Positions 34,729 to 44,831 of a stretch of DNA of 60,201 bases are shown here, one piece after another. The position numbers were made by a program, and so were the translations under genes. The notes below the pieces were generated by a model that was given only the letters and a program-made list of their open reading frames with translations, was not told where the DNA came from and ran no database searches. Every line of letters begins with the position of its first letter. Positions within the stretch are counted from its first letter, which is position 1. Origin of the DNA: Foetidibacter luteolus (lineage in GTDB: Bacteria > Bacteroidota > Bacteroidia > Chitinophagales > Chitinophagaceae); NCBI RefSeq assembly GCF_009650435.1, contig NZ_VVIP01000013.1, positions 12,520-72,720 on the forward strand, written 5' to 3'.

Positions 34729-35739
34729 ATGTACCACCGACGGAAGTTTATACAAAGCCTTGCCGCCCTAACGGTGTTGCCGGCATTTGCCAAAGCGGCA
34801 CAGCAACCTAAAGCATCCCTGTTAAGTGTTACCGGGTGGGTTAAGCCCGGCACTACAGGTTATATACTTCCGCATGAGCATGTGCTGGTAGATTTTATAG
34901 GCGCTGAAAAAATTACAAAAGACCGCTACAACACAGAGGAAGTGGTTAAAGCGGCATTACCCCGTTTGATGGAACTGAAACAGCAGGGCTGCACCACTAT
35001 GCTGGAATGCACACCGGCTTATATAGGCCGCAACGCCGCATTGCTGCAACGGCTTTCAAAAGAAACTGGTTTAACCATACTCACCAATACCGGCTACTAC
35101 GGGGCCGCTGGCGAAAAATATTACCCGGCGCATGCCTATACAGAAACTGCCGGCCAACTGGCCCAACGCTGGATTACTGAATTTGAACAGGGCATTGACG
35201 GCACGGGCATAAAACCCGGCTTTATAAAACTTGGCGCCGATAAAGCGCCCATCACCGAAACACAGCGCAAAACAGTGCATGCTGCGGCCTTAACGCATCT
35301 TAAAACCGGCCTTAAAATAGGCATGCATACCGGTGACGGCCCCGCTGCGGAACAGGAATTGGCCATTCTGCTGGAGCATGGCGTAGCGGCTGAAAACTTT
35401 ATATGGATACATGCGCAAAACGAAAAAGATTTTTCATTTTACAAGCGGCTTGCAAGCCAGGGTTGTTGGATAGAGTTTGACGGCATTGGTAATACAACCC
35501 TTACTGAAAACCTGCAGCGACTGCAATACATGCAGTCAGAAAAGCTGTTGCATAAAGTGCTACTGTCCCAGGATAGTGGCTGGTACCATGTAGGCGAGGC
35601 CGGCGGAGGCAGCTACAATGGCTACACCAGCATTTTTACTCATTTTTTGCCCTTGCTCAGGAGCAACAATTTTAAAGAAGCGGAAATAGATATGCTGATG
35701 AAAGAAAACCCTGTAAAAGCTTATGGCATGGCAGGGTAA
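34729..35739 (+). CDS. Tat-exported phosphotriesterase-family hydrolase
   Basis: A 336-residue amidohydrolase-superfamily enzyme. The N-terminus HRRKFIQSLAALTVLPAFAKA is a twin-arginine signal. Metal ligands of the phosphotriesterase/lactonase fold are in order: ILPHEHVLVD (H49, H51), FIKLGAD (K167, the carboxylated lysine), MHTGDG (H200), WIHAQN (H228) and SQDSGW (D282). Family members hydrolyse lactones or phosphotriesters; the natural substrate is not evident. The Tat signal suggests folding and metal loading in the cytoplasm and activity in the periplasm. Confidence 0.88.
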   Translation: MYHRRKFIQSLAALTVLPAFAKAAQQPKASLLSVTGWVKPGTTGYILPHEHVLVDFIGAEKITKDRYNTEEVVKAALPRLMELKQQGCTTMLECTPAYIGRNAALLQRLSKETGLTILTNTGYYGAAGEKYYPAHAYTETAGQLAQRWITEFEQGIDGTGIKPGFIKLGADKAPITETQRKTVHAAALTHLKTGLKIGMHTGDGPAAEQELAILLEHGVAAENFIWIHAQNEKDFSFYKRLASQGCWIEFDGIGNTTLTENLQRLQYMQSEKLLHKVLLSQDSGWYHVGEAGGGSYNGYTSIFTHFLPLLRSNNFKEAEIDMLMKENPVKAYGMAG

Positions 35740-35763
35740 ACATTCTGTTATCAAAAGATAATT

Positions 35764-35882
35764 TTCAGGGGGTGCCCCCAAGCTGCGCAAGGGGTCGGGC
35801 TTTCCGCTCATACTCCGGCACAAAAGCCCGTGCACAAAGCCTCACCGGGGTATCCGCTTCAATCCCTCACCCTAAGGTGCAG
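35764..35882 (+). repeat. Dispersed repeat family B, copy 2
   Basis: GGGGGTGCCCCC hairpin at the left end, then GGGGTCGGGCTTTCCGCTC, ACTCCGGCACAAA and CTCACCGGGGTATCCGCTTC. Full-length copy of about 115 bp after the phosphotriesterase gene, in the convergent gap with the RDD gene. Confidence 0.8.
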
Positions 35883-35936
35883 CCTGCTGTTACTTTCGCG
35901 TACTGGTTTTTCAGGTAATAAATTAGAATGCAGCCG

Positions 35937-36314
35937 TTACACTTCAACAACCTCTGTCTTGCTCAGATAATCGTGAAGTGTTTTATCTAAAAAAGGAAAG
36001 AAAAAGCAGTCAATGATGGTAAGCCTTATTAAACTGCGGATGATAACCTGCAAAAAAGTTGGCTTACCACCCTGCCGGTTTACCACTTTGCTGTAAGAAA
36101 GCCATTTGCCCGGCGTACGTTTAAAAATTGATTCAAAAATAATATAGTACAGCACCAGCATTATATAAAACCAAACATAAAAAGGCCAGTAGAACGACTT
36201 ATAATAGAAATAGTAAAAGGCATTAATCTTATGAACAAAATAACCAAGAACAAAAACCAGTAATGTATCTACCAGGAAGTTAAGAACACGTGTACCAATA
36301 CCAACTGTCTTCAT
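35937..36314 (-). CDS. RDD family membrane protein
   Basis: A 125-residue protein. RVLNFLVDTLLVFVLGYFV places R-x-x-x-x-x-x-D in the first helix, and the second helix region is YVWFYIMLVLYYIIFESIFK followed by RTPGKWL, the conserved RTxGK loop of RDD proteins. Three membrane helices. RDD proteins may take part in transport, but their role is generally unproven. It is convergent with the plus-strand phosphotriesterase gene. Confidence 0.85.
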   Translation of the reverse strand: MKTVGIGTRVLNFLVDTLLVFVLGYFVHKINAFYYFYYKSFYWPFYVWFYIMLVLYYIIFESIFKRTPGKWLSYSKVVNRQGGKPTFLQVIIRSLIRLTIIDCFFFPFLDKTLHDYLSKTEVVEV

Positions 36315-36413
36315 GCTGCAAAGATGGGAGAAACAGAGAATGGAAAGAAATGAAATTGGAAACCCGCACCCGATAATATTTGCAAAAAGCAGCTTTGCTA
36401 AAGGCTATACAGG

Positions 36414-36725
36414 TTACTTCCACGTCGCGTCCCTAAAACCTACAACCAGTATTACTAATACAATATGCACTATTAAGATTGTTAACCTGACAAGCAGTTT
36501 CTTTTGCACAGAATCGAGTAGCATGCCATAAACAGGAAATTGAACTGCGGCTATCGCTATTTGGTACAAAGCCATATTTGTTTGCCATATTAGCGGCAGG
36601 GTTGCCCATGGAAACGCAATTATCGCGGGTGCAAATACACCGTGACCTCCGCCCATCAACCATGTTGTTATCAACAGAAGAGGAAAGGTTAACAGAATAC
36701 CGCGTTTTGTCCATTTGAAACTCAC
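36414..36725 (-). CDS. Small membrane protein, unknown
   Basis: A 103-residue, mostly hydrophobic protein with about three helices (GILLTFPLLLITTWLMGGG, MALYQIAIAAVQFPVYGMLL, LLVRLTILIVHIVLVILVVG). I recognise no family. The upstream gap carries a family A repeat. Confidence 0.6.
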   Translation of the reverse strand: MSFKWTKRGILLTFPLLLITTWLMGGGHGVFAPAIIAFPWATLPLIWQTNMALYQIAIAAVQFPVYGMLLDSVQKKLLVRLTILIVHIVLVILVVGFRDATWK

Positions 36726-36799
36726 TGCTATTTTACTGGTTATTGTTGATGATATTGCAAATAAGTTACCAAATACTCACAACGACAGCTTTATCTACA

Positions 36800-36888
36800 C
36801 GGTGGGAAAAGCCGCCCAAAGAACCGGACGATGAACGTAGTGCGACGCAACGATGCTACATTCCTGTTCTTCAGCCGGGTACCAAAAC
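36800..36888 (+). repeat. Dispersed repeat family A, copy 5
   Basis: GATGAACGTAGTGCGACGCA followed by GATGCTACATTCCTG and CAGCCGGGTACC. It ends right at the stop codon of the sortase-like gene. Confidence 0.7.
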
Positions 36889-39800
36889 CTAACGCATCAG
36901 GTACATTTTACCATACCCTTTGTTGAAGTATTTATCTGTGTTGATGGTATTGCCTGATTCATCCAGCGGGGTAAACTTGTCCAGAGATTTACCGTCGAGG
37001 TTGGTGATAACACGATAGATATACACGCCGTTGGCCAGCTTTTGTCCATACATATCGGTACCATCCCATTTATACTCTGTTATGTTACGGCCTATGTGCA
37101 GGGGGCCAAGTTCGTCCTTGGTTATTTCCTTTACAATCTTGCCGGTTATGGTGAGTATTTGTATGCGTATATTTTGCGGCACCTGGCTGCCCGTTACCGT
37201 AAACACAAACGCGGTTGACGTTGTGAACGGGTTAGGATAGTTGAACATGTTTGATATCATGGGCTTGTTATACACCTGGAAGCTAACGCTGTATTCAACC
37301 ATGCCGGCAGGGTTACCCGTTTTGTCTTTACCACGAACGTATAAAATATACTGGCCGTCTTCCAGCAGGTGGGGGTTAAACTCTATACTGGCAACATTTT
37401 CAGCGGAGCCGGGTGTTGCGGCATTAAACCGCAACGTATCGTTGTTGAAATTAAACCGGCGTGTACTGCCATCAGGAAACTGCAGGTGAATGGTAACCAG
37501 CGATGTATCATCCAGCAACAGGAATTTGGACTCATCCTTCAGCTTAATGAGCACATTAGGCTTAGCGGAAACAATATCGTTGTTAAGTATGTGTACGCCA
37601 TCAAAAGTTACATCCAGCAGCGGTTTTATGTTATCCTCACTCACCACAAACCCTTTGTACATAAAGTTGTTGAAATGGTATTGTTCGGGCTGGTCGTTTT
37701 CAGGGTTTACATCCAGGAACAAAGTATTAGCGCCGCTAAAGGCGGTAGTGGGCAAAGTAAATTTAACAGTATCAACTTCGCCAGGCGTTAGCCTCTTCAA
37801 ATCGGAAGCAGTGATAGCTGTGGCGTTATTATTCTTGTCGTATGCTACCAGCTTTACCTTAATGCTGTCTGCAAAAGCAGCGTCGCTTACATTTTTAAAC
37901 GCAATGGCGGCATCCAGCGTTTCACCAAGGCCAAGCGTGTCTTTAAACCTGTACAAAATATTGGGCGCCAGTGCCCCTTCAGGAACGGGATCGTACAGCA
38001 GCCGCCAGTAACGTAACTGGTAGGGTGTAAGGTTAATACTGTCTGCGTTGCGCATGGTTAACTGCAGGTATGGGTAAGTAGCCGCGTCCACTGTGGAAAT
38101 ATCAAAATCCTGCTGCGAAGCATTGAGGGTATAAAGCAGGTTTTGCGAGCCCGACGGAGTTATGCCCGTAACATCTATGCTTACCCTGTCCCCGGCGGTG
38201 GCATCCAAAGTGGCGCCACGCCATTTAACCTGCTTCCAGGCTTTTGCGGGACCGAAACGGGGAGAAACAATGTAGCCTAATGTATCAGCAGAAGCTATCT
38301 GGCGGCTGAAAAGAATTTTATCGTACAAACCGTTGGATAATTGCTGTGAAGGCGTAAAGGAAGCTACATTTTTCTTGTACAGGAATATCCAGGTTCTTGG
38401 GTAGCTGAATGAATCAATCTTATCAAAACCTGCATCTTTAAGCCTGTTGTAAAAACTGTTACCCTGGCCGTACACTTGCTGGTCGTTGCGCCATGTATCC
38501 ACAAAAGGCGTTCTGTCGTATGGCTGGTCAAGGATTAGCCTGGCTGATACCAGGTAGCCGGACGGTATCCAGTCCATAAAGTCCCGCATGCGGCGGCGGC
38601 TGGCAGTATCCATGTAACTGAATTCAAAATTGTATTGCGCACCTGTTTTTGAACAGGCAGCAGCGCTGCCCATAAAACGGCCGTAAGTACCGGAACCGTT
38701 AACTGAAGGTACCGCCTGGTTATGCAATGGCCTGAGGGATACGGGATCGAATACATTGAATATAACAGAATGCCCGAGACAGGCGGAAGATGTTACATTA
38801 AGGCCGTTTAACTGTATGCTAAAGTCCGCATCATACGTGCCGCTGGTTGGGTAGATGGAGTTGATAATTTGAAAAATGGACTGCCTGTCTTCATACAACC
38901 ACCTGCGTGAATTACTGTCTATGTACACCCTGTCTGTAGTTGATTTGAGGTGCTGGTACAGGTGCGACTGGTTATAACCAAAACTACTGCCAGCCAGGTA
39001 CACAAAGCTGCTGGTATTCCAGCGGTAATCGCCGGATGCAGGCACAGGCGCCACCCGCCAGTAGTACACGGTGCTATCCCTGAAGCTAAGGCCATGCTCA
39101 AATTCTATGATGCCGCCACCGGCCATAACCGTTTTGGTAACTTTTGCCGAAGAATTAAACAGTTCGGTTGTATCTACCTCCAGGGCATACTGGCGTTGCG
39201 GTGTAATGGGGTTGGCGGTAGAAGCTACCAGCTTTATGTTTTGCCTGTTTACAATACTGAAGTTGTACGGGTACACAATACGCAATTCATCTTCGTATAT
39301 AAAGAAGGTTTTAGTAACCGTGTTATTGGTTTCACTCAGTTCGTCATATACGTTGGGCTGGTCAATGGTTACTATAAGTTTGTTTTCACCTTTGTCCCTG
39401 CTGGCAACGATGGGTACATCAATAGAAACAGAATCCATATACCTCACAGCCGCTATGTTGCGGGATATGATGGTACCCGAACTTCCATCAGGAAACTGGC
39501 GGCGGATATCTATATGCACTGAATCGCCGGTAGCTTTACCAATATTGTAGAAATAAACCTTTACATTAAAACTATTATCAGCTACAGAAACAAATGTAGG
39601 GTTAATCTGAACCTGGGGTTCTTCCACCACATAATCCGCCTTTGCATGTGCATTTATCTTGAGGGCGGGGTCTCCATGCAATACAGTTTCTTCCGCATGC
39701 AGGTAGCGGGATGTAGAATCCAGGTAGCTGGTGGAAAGCAGGTACTTTACAGCATCGCTTACATTGGAAGAAACATAGTTGCCATAACCTGCACGGCCAA

Positions 39801-41970
39801 GCGAATTATAAAAACCAAAATTGTACACATCCAGGTAGTTTTCCACGCCAAAGTGTGTACTGGCCACAAAAGCGATAGCGCCACGGTCTTTTGCCAGCAC
39901 ATATTTTTCAGCCAGTGAAGAAATCACCGTTTCCCTGGCCGTATCAAAAGCGTAAAAATTACCAGCATTACACCCGTTTACCACAAACACAGGATATTTA
40001 CCCTGGTTGTTGTAGCTCCCGGGGTCGTTAAGGTTATAGTCCAGCACGGTAGCTGAAGAGTGGCCGAAGTAGTTTAGCACGCTGATGCCCTCTTCAAACA
40101 ACTGCTCCATTAAGGCATTGGTAACTGGTGTAACAGGGCCCGTAGCTGTTTTGTTGAAGTTATACACTTTGGCGCCGTAAAAAGTGTCTTTTAATATATT
40201 CTCGTAAGTTCTGAAATGTGCTGTAAGGCGCTGGTCAAGAAAAGCATCGTTGGCGCCCACCACATGCACCATATTCTTCATCCAGGCTTTGTTTTCTATG
40301 GTTTGCTGGGTGTTGACTTGCTGTTGTTCGTATTCTTTCACCTTATCCAGGTAAACCTTTAATTCAGCCGCGTTTATTACCGCCAGCCTGCCGATAGGAG
40401 TAGTTGGCACCGGCGCATAGTTAACTGAAGATAGCAGGTTATCGCTGGCCGGCCAGCCAAAAGTGGGCACCATATTCAACCGGTCCGCATGCCGGGATGA
40501 TTCGTTCATGCGGTATTCATCGTATGTAACCGCTTTGCCAATAAGAAAGGCGAATGCCGGCGCCACAGCGAACTTATTGCGGGCAAAATTCAAAAAATTC
40601 TTTACGCTGAGGGGGTGTTTTTTTATGCCGAAAGCAAACTGGTCAACCAGTTCGTCAATATCGTATAATTTGGGTTTATGGCTGCCGCCGGCCTGGCTGC
40701 CGCGGTAATTAATGTAATCCTGCATTACCGTACCAAAAAGCATTTTGTTGGATACAATCAGGTAATCTCCCTGGTTTGCTGCATTGGCAAAGTCAACAAA
40801 ATTGCGCTGCGTAAGGCTACTTACATTTTTAATGTTAGAAGCAGCCTGGCTTACCAGTACCAGCCTTCTTTCTATGCTGCTGGGCGGCAGGGCAAACTTC
40901 AAAAGTCCTGTGGTGGCGGTATTGGCCTGGTAGCGCTGGTTATTGCTTAAATCGTACAAAACAGGCGTTGCGCCGCCGCTGTTGAAATTGCTGATTTCAA
41001 GGTAATTGCCCTGTGCAGAAGCAGGCAACTGAAAAGCGAAGCTGGCGGCGTTACCAAAATTAAATTGCCGGGGGTATTGTATCTCCAGAAATGATGCCAC
41101 TATCCGGTCGTTGGTATTGGCGGGGTTATTATTGGCAATGGTAACCTGTATAGAGGCGCCACTTAATGCCGATACGGGCACGGCGTTGTTGGCAAATATC
41201 TTCGCGTCAAAAGTAGCCAGCGGCTGGCTGATGTACTGGGTTCCACCAATTCTTACCTGTACCTGCCTGTTACCACCAAATACGGAGCTACCGGCTACAC
41301 CGGCAGAAAGTACAGCCGCAGGGCCGGCAGAAGCAACAAATAAGGAAGAAATGTTTTCTGTTAGCGGGTTATTGTGGTTAATATCCCTGCTGCTTAACCC
41401 TTCTCCCCTGTCGTAGGTGGAGGAATATACATTTTCGCCAAAATATACTGCCTTGCCGGAGTGTACCTGGGTACGGAAATTTCTTCTCCAGGTATGTATA
41501 AAGTAAGGCTCGGCCGGCAATGTGTTGCCGCCAATATTGTTGCTGGCATTTACTACCCGCAGGTTATTAGCAGCAGTGTTAACGGTTAAAAAATAGGCGG
41601 CAGTATCTGTTTGCAGGCTTAGCTGGTCAGAGAGTTGAAAAGCGGGGTCTTTGTACAGTACTCTATCCGGCTTGCCGTCATTTTGCTCCCCCCAGAATTC
41701 AATATACCCATTAGCGGGCAACACGCCGGTGCCCACGCTGGTAAACAACGCTATTTCCTGCCCGTTGCGCCAAAGTGAAAACTGCTCTGCCGGGGTATTT
41801 GCCAGCCCCGCCGCGGCCAGCGTACCCTGCGTTATGCGGTAAAGGCCGGTTTCGCCTACATTGAATTTATAGTAAACCTTACTGTAATCAATCCATTCAT
41901 TGTTATACGGCTGCGCATTCAGCAATGCGCTAAACAGCAGGCAACACCATATCGTCCAAAGTTTCTTCAT
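36889..41970 (-). CDS. C25-family T9SS sortase-like protease (PorU2-like)
   Basis: A 1693-residue secreted protein. The signal peptide (MKKLWTIWCCLLFSALLNAQ) is followed by NEWIDYSKVYYKFNVGETGLYRI, the N-terminal pattern of PorU2-type proteins. The gingipain-like C25 core shows YFGHSSATV with catalytic H637 and VNGCNAGNF with C667. Ig-like beta domains follow. The C-terminus has a type IX (FlgD-like) sorting domain: NYPNPFTTSTAF, IRIQILTITGKIVKEI, GQKLANGVYIYRV. Family knowledge: such proteins process or anchor type IX cargo. The start overlaps the upstream PorV-like gene by four bases (ATGA). The symbol porU2 is plausible but not assigned. Confidence 0.88.
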   Translation of the reverse strand: MKKLWTIWCCLLFSALLNAQPYNNEWIDYSKVYYKFNVGETGLYRITQGTLAAAGLANTPAEQFSLWRNGQEIALFTSVGTGVLPANGYIEFWGEQNDGKPDRVLYKDPAFQLSDQLSLQTDTAAYFLTVNTAANNLRVVNASNNIGGNTLPAEPYFIHTWRRNFRTQVHSGKAVYFGENVYSSTYDRGEGLSSRDINHNNPLTENISSLFVASAGPAAVLSAGVAGSSVFGGNRQVQVRIGGTQYISQPLATFDAKIFANNAVPVSALSGASIQVTIANNNPANTNDRIVASFLEIQYPRQFNFGNAASFAFQLPASAQGNYLEISNFNSGGATPVLYDLSNNQRYQANTATTGLLKFALPPSSIERRLVLVSQAASNIKNVSSLTQRNFVDFANAANQGDYLIVSNKMLFGTVMQDYINYRGSQAGGSHKPKLYDIDELVDQFAFGIKKHPLSVKNFLNFARNKFAVAPAFAFLIGKAVTYDEYRMNESSRHADRLNMVPTFGWPASDNLLSSVNYAPVPTTPIGRLAVINAAELKVYLDKVKEYEQQQVNTQQTIENKAWMKNMVHVVGANDAFLDQRLTAHFRTYENILKDTFYGAKVYNFNKTATGPVTPVTNALMEQLFEEGISVLNYFGHSSATVLDYNLNDPGSYNNQGKYPVFVVNGCNAGNFYAFDTARETVISSLAEKYVLAKDRGAIAFVASTHFGVENYLDVYNFGFYNSLGRAGYGNYVSSNVSDAVKYLLSTSYLDSTSRYLHAEETVLHGDPALKINAHAKADYVVEEPQVQINPTFVSVADNSFNVKVYFYNIGKATGDSVHIDIRRQFPDGSSGTIISRNIAAVRYMDSVSIDVPIVASRDKGENKLIVTIDQPNVYDELSETNNTVTKTFFIYEDELRIVYPYNFSIVNRQNIKLVASTANPITPQRQYALEVDTTELFNSSAKVTKTVMAGGGIIEFEHGLSFRDSTVYYWRVAPVPASGDYRWNTSSFVYLAGSSFGYNQSHLYQHLKSTTDRVYIDSNSRRWLYEDRQSIFQIINSIYPTSGTYDADFSIQLNGLNVTSSACLGHSVIFNVFDPVSLRPLHNQAVPSVNGSGTYGRFMGSAAACSKTGAQYNFEFSYMDTASRRRMRDFMDWIPSGYLVSARLILDQPYDRTPFVDTWRNDQQVYGQGNSFYNRLKDAGFDKIDSFSYPRTWIFLYKKNVASFTPSQQLSNGLYDKILFSRQIASADTLGYIVSPRFGPAKAWKQVKWRGATLDATAGDRVSIDVTGITPSGSQNLLYTLNASQQDFDISTVDAATYPYLQLTMRNADSINLTPYQLRYWRLLYDPVPEGALAPNILYRFKDTLGLGETLDAAIAFKNVSDAAFADSIKVKLVAYDKNNNATAITASDLKRLTPGEVDTVKFTLPTTAFSGANTLFLDVNPENDQPEQYHFNNFMYKGFVVSEDNIKPLLDVTFDGVHILNNDIVSAKPNVLIKLKDESKFLLLDDTSLVTIHLQFPDGSTRRFNFNNDTLRFNAATPGSAENVASIEFNPHLLEDGQYILYVRGKDKTGNPAGMVEYSVSFQVYNKPMISNMFNYPNPFTTSTAFVFTVTGSQVPQNIRIQILTITGKIVKEITKDELGPLHIGRNITEYKWDGTDMYGQKLANGVYIYRVITNLDGKSLDKFTPLDESGNTINTDKYFNKGYGKMYLMR

Positions 41971-43151
41971 AGTACCGGAAAATAACCTTTTTGTTTTTTG
42001 GGCTTGTCTCCTTTAGGCAGTTCCGGAAAGTTGTCTTTCCGGCGGCTTTCCTTGTCTTTTGATGTAAGGTCTAACCGCAGTGAAAATATATGGGTGTAAA
42101 GTGGGTTGCCCTGGTTGGCCAGGTTGGTAAAAGCATAGTCAATAGCCACGTTGCCAATTTTAAAACCTGCCCCCAGCGCCGGCTGGTATATCCAAACTTT
42201 TTTCTGGTTCAGCGTATCGCCATCTGCCAGGGCCCGCTGAAAATTAGATAGACCTGCACGTACAAAAAAAACATTGCTCACATTGGCTTCCAGCCCTACC
42301 CGCGGGTCTATGCTAACCGGTTTGGAACTTACCACCGTATTGCGTTTTCCGTCAAAAGTAAAATCAGCATTGGCTTCAGCCAGCAGGCTAAACCTGTCGC
42401 TGAATTCAAAATTGTACGCACCGCCAATAATAATTCTGGGTGCTGTAAGTTCGGTAGATTTTACGGGTATATCATTTTTAGTAAGGTAAAGCACCTCTTT
42501 CTCACGGTCTGTAAACGTAAAGCTCCAGGCATTAAACGTAGTGGTTATATCCCTTGCGGTTACGCCCAGCCGCCAGCTAAGTGTTTTTATCATAAGCCCC
42601 GCATCAAAGCCAAAACCCCAGGCATTGGCAAAGCTGCCCACTTTGCGGTAAATAATCTTGGTGTTGCCGCCAAAGCTAATCTGCTTGGTATCATCTTCAT
42701 GCAACAATTGTGAATAAGAAATCAGGAAAGCGTAATCGGCCGATGAAAAGGTTTGGATATTGTTGTAGTTAACAGAACCATCCGCAGGGTTAACCAGGTA
42801 CAGCGTATTGGGAATATCATCTACCGCAAAACGCATGGCCGAAATACCCAAAGAACGAAAACCATTGCGCATGGGTATGGCTGCGGAAACAAAATCGTAC
42901 TTACCAATACCGGCAAAATATTCGGCATGCATTACTGATACAGATGGGTTTTGCCAGGCATATACCATACCTGCAGGGTTCCAGTAACCGGCCGTGGCAT
43001 CTTCTGAAGAAGCCACCTGTGCGCCACCCATGCCCAAACCACGGGCGCCGGCGCCAATATGCAAAAATTCATTGGAATAGGTGCGGAATTGCGAAAAGCT
43101 TTGCAGGCAACACAAAACCAAAACAATCAGCAGTAGCTTTTGGTATTTCAT
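41967..43151 (-). CDS. PorV/PorQ-family outer-membrane protein
   Basis: A 394-residue FadL-like barrel. A signal peptide (MKYQKLLLIVLVLCCLQSFS) is followed by FLHIGAGARGLGMGGAQVAS and EDATAGYWNPAGM, the start shared by PorV and PorQ. The rest alternates beta strands and ends in a Lys/Asp-rich tail (KDNFPELPKGDKPKKQKGYF). In known type IX systems PorV shuttles cargo from the SprA translocon to the PorU attachment complex. Overlap of four bases with the sortase-like gene indicates one unit dedicated to cell-surface anchoring. Confidence 0.88.
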   Translation of the reverse strand: MKYQKLLLIVLVLCCLQSFSQFRTYSNEFLHIGAGARGLGMGGAQVASSEDATAGYWNPAGMVYAWQNPSVSVMHAEYFAGIGKYDFVSAAIPMRNGFRSLGISAMRFAVDDIPNTLYLVNPADGSVNYNNIQTFSSADYAFLISYSQLLHEDDTKQISFGGNTKIIYRKVGSFANAWGFGFDAGLMIKTLSWRLGVTARDITTTFNAWSFTFTDREKEVLYLTKNDIPVKSTELTAPRIIIGGAYNFEFSDRFSLLAEANADFTFDGKRNTVVSSKPVSIDPRVGLEANVSNVFFVRAGLSNFQRALADGDTLNQKKVWIYQPALGAGFKIGNVAIDYAFTNLANQGNPLYTHIFSLRLDLTSKDKESRRKDNFPELPKGDKPKKQKGYFPVL

Positions 43152-43688
43152 ACCGTTAAAATAATAAGATTTGGGTTACGGGTTCACTTAGTTGCTAAAA
43201 AAGCGGGCCCTAACGTAGATACAGTTTAGTTTTTAATTGCAGCCTTGCGGCACAACTAATGGCTGTAACGGCTAAAGCTGCAAATTATTGCGCGGTGACC
43301 ATATATGGCTATTAAAATTTGCTGTAAGAGTTTGTTTGCTGCTGGCTGGCGAATGCTTTCGGGTACGCGTCAATCTTCGTTTTAAAATCACCCATCAAAA
43401 TTCTTTAGCTCAGATCCAGCTACAATTTTATGGCGCCTGCCGAAGGCACCGGGCAGAACTACGTTCGCAACCTTCGTCAAAGCAACATTTAGTTGCTTTT
43501 TCTCGGTTGTGCTATTACTCCGGCACAAAGCAGCGCTGCGATGGCCTCACCGGGGTAGCCGCTTCAATCCCTGGCGCGGAGGTGACACCGCACACTTTTC
43601 ATGCTGGATAGCGGTTTTGCCTGGCGATGCATTTCAACAATCTTGTAAAAACAGCAAATCCAACTAAATGATTAATTTAGCCATTGTT
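43152..43688. other. Intergenic with family B repeat
   Basis: About 540 bp between divergent genes. The middle (43511-43586) is a family B copy, and 43440-43500 may be a decayed extension of it. Otherwise I see no gene or clear promoter. The right side turns AT-rich just before the ATPase gene. Confidence 0.45.
43511..43586 (+). repeat. Dispersed repeat family B, copy 3 (partial)
   Basis: Starts at CTATTACTCCGGCACAAAGC and continues ATGGCCTCACCGGGGTAGCC, CAATCCCTGGCG. The left hairpin half of the element is missing or decayed. Confidence 0.7.
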
Positions 43689-44831
43689 ATGCTCAACTCA
43701 GTATATATTAAGAATTATAGAAGCCTTAAGGATCTAATCATTAGTCATTTGGGACAGGTAAACCTGGTAACAGGTAAAAATAATACAGGCAAATCCACTT
43801 TACTTGAAGCTATTGCGCTGTATGCTTCAAAGTGTGAGTTAAATTTCATGTATCAACTTTTGAGCGAAAGAGGAGAAAATTTTCGCATTACAGAAACAAA
43901 TAAGAATGCAACAGATACCAATATACGGTCGTTATCTTCTTTGTTCTCAGACAGAAAAGTGGGGTTTGATATAGAGAGCGCAATTACAATAGGCCCTATG
44001 GAAGAAAGTCTATTGGGGTTGCAAAAATCTACTGACAAATCTCTTTCCCTCCGATTCATTCAATACCTTGACGAAATACAACGTGACAGCCGCGGAATCG
44101 TCATATCAATCCAGCGAAAATTATTTGAAGACAATAAAGAATTTCAGGCTCCTTTTTCAACATTTAAAGTTGGACTAGAAATAAGGGTAGAAAATAACCC
44201 TTATATTCTACCATTGGAAGAAGATAGGCCATACAGCTTTAGTGTTAAAGGTGTTGGCGGTAATGAAAGCTTCCAGTTTATAAGAACCAGAAACATTGAT
44301 AGGGAAATAAATGGCAAACTTTGGGACAATATTACCTTAACCGACAAAGAACAATTCGTAATTGATGCGTTGCAAATAATTGAACCGTCTACCGAAAGAA
44401 TAGCATTTATAGAAGAAAACCCAAGAGAACGCACCCCTGTTATTAAAATATCCGGTGTATCTAATGTATTACCGCTGAGAAGCATGGGAGACGGGATAAA
44501 CAGAATACTCACCATAATACTCGCTTTAGTAAATTGTGACAATGGTTTTTTATTGATTGATGAATTTGAAAATGGGCTTCATTATAGCGTACAGGAAAAA
44601 TTATGGGAAATAATTTTTCACTTATCAAAAGTTTTAAATATCCAGGTATTCGCAACAACCCACAGCGAGGATTGCATTGCCGGCTTTGAGAATGTACTTA
44701 ACAAATCCATACAACATGATTTGGATGGCATCCTTATACGGCTTGACAATATTAATGGCACTATAAAACAGGTGGAATTTAGTGCTGAAGAACTAAAAAT
44801 TGCAACCGATCAAAATATTGAAACCCGATAA
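43689..44831 (+). CDS. AAA family ATPase (AAA_15/AriA-like) of second defence pair
   Basis: About 380 residues from the ATG at 43689 (MLNSVYIKNYRSLKDLIISH); an ATG seven codons upstream is also possible. Walker A is GKNNTGKS (29-36), with a Q-loop/ABC-like middle region, Walker B GFLLIDEFENGLHYS, and the switch ATTHSEDCI. This is the OLD/AAA_15 ATPase type used by PARIS, Gabija-like and retron-linked systems. It overlaps the DUF3226 gene by one base (TAATG). Lower GC than the flanking genes suggests acquisition by transfer. Confidence 0.85.
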   Translation: MLNSVYIKNYRSLKDLIISHLGQVNLVTGKNNTGKSTLLEAIALYASKCELNFMYQLLSERGENFRITETNKNATDTNIRSLSSLFSDRKVGFDIESAITIGPMEESLLGLQKSTDKSLSLRFIQYLDEIQRDSRGIVISIQRKLFEDNKEFQAPFSTFKVGLEIRVENNPYILPLEEDRPYSFSVKGVGGNESFQFIRTRNIDREINGKLWDNITLTDKEQFVIDALQIIEPSTERIAFIEENPRERTPVIKISGVSNVLPLRSMGDGINRILTIILALVNCDNGFLLIDEFENGLHYSVQEKLWEIIFHLSKVLNIQVFATTHSEDCIAGFENVLNKSIQHDLDGILIRLDNINGTIKQVEFSAEELKIATDQNIETR

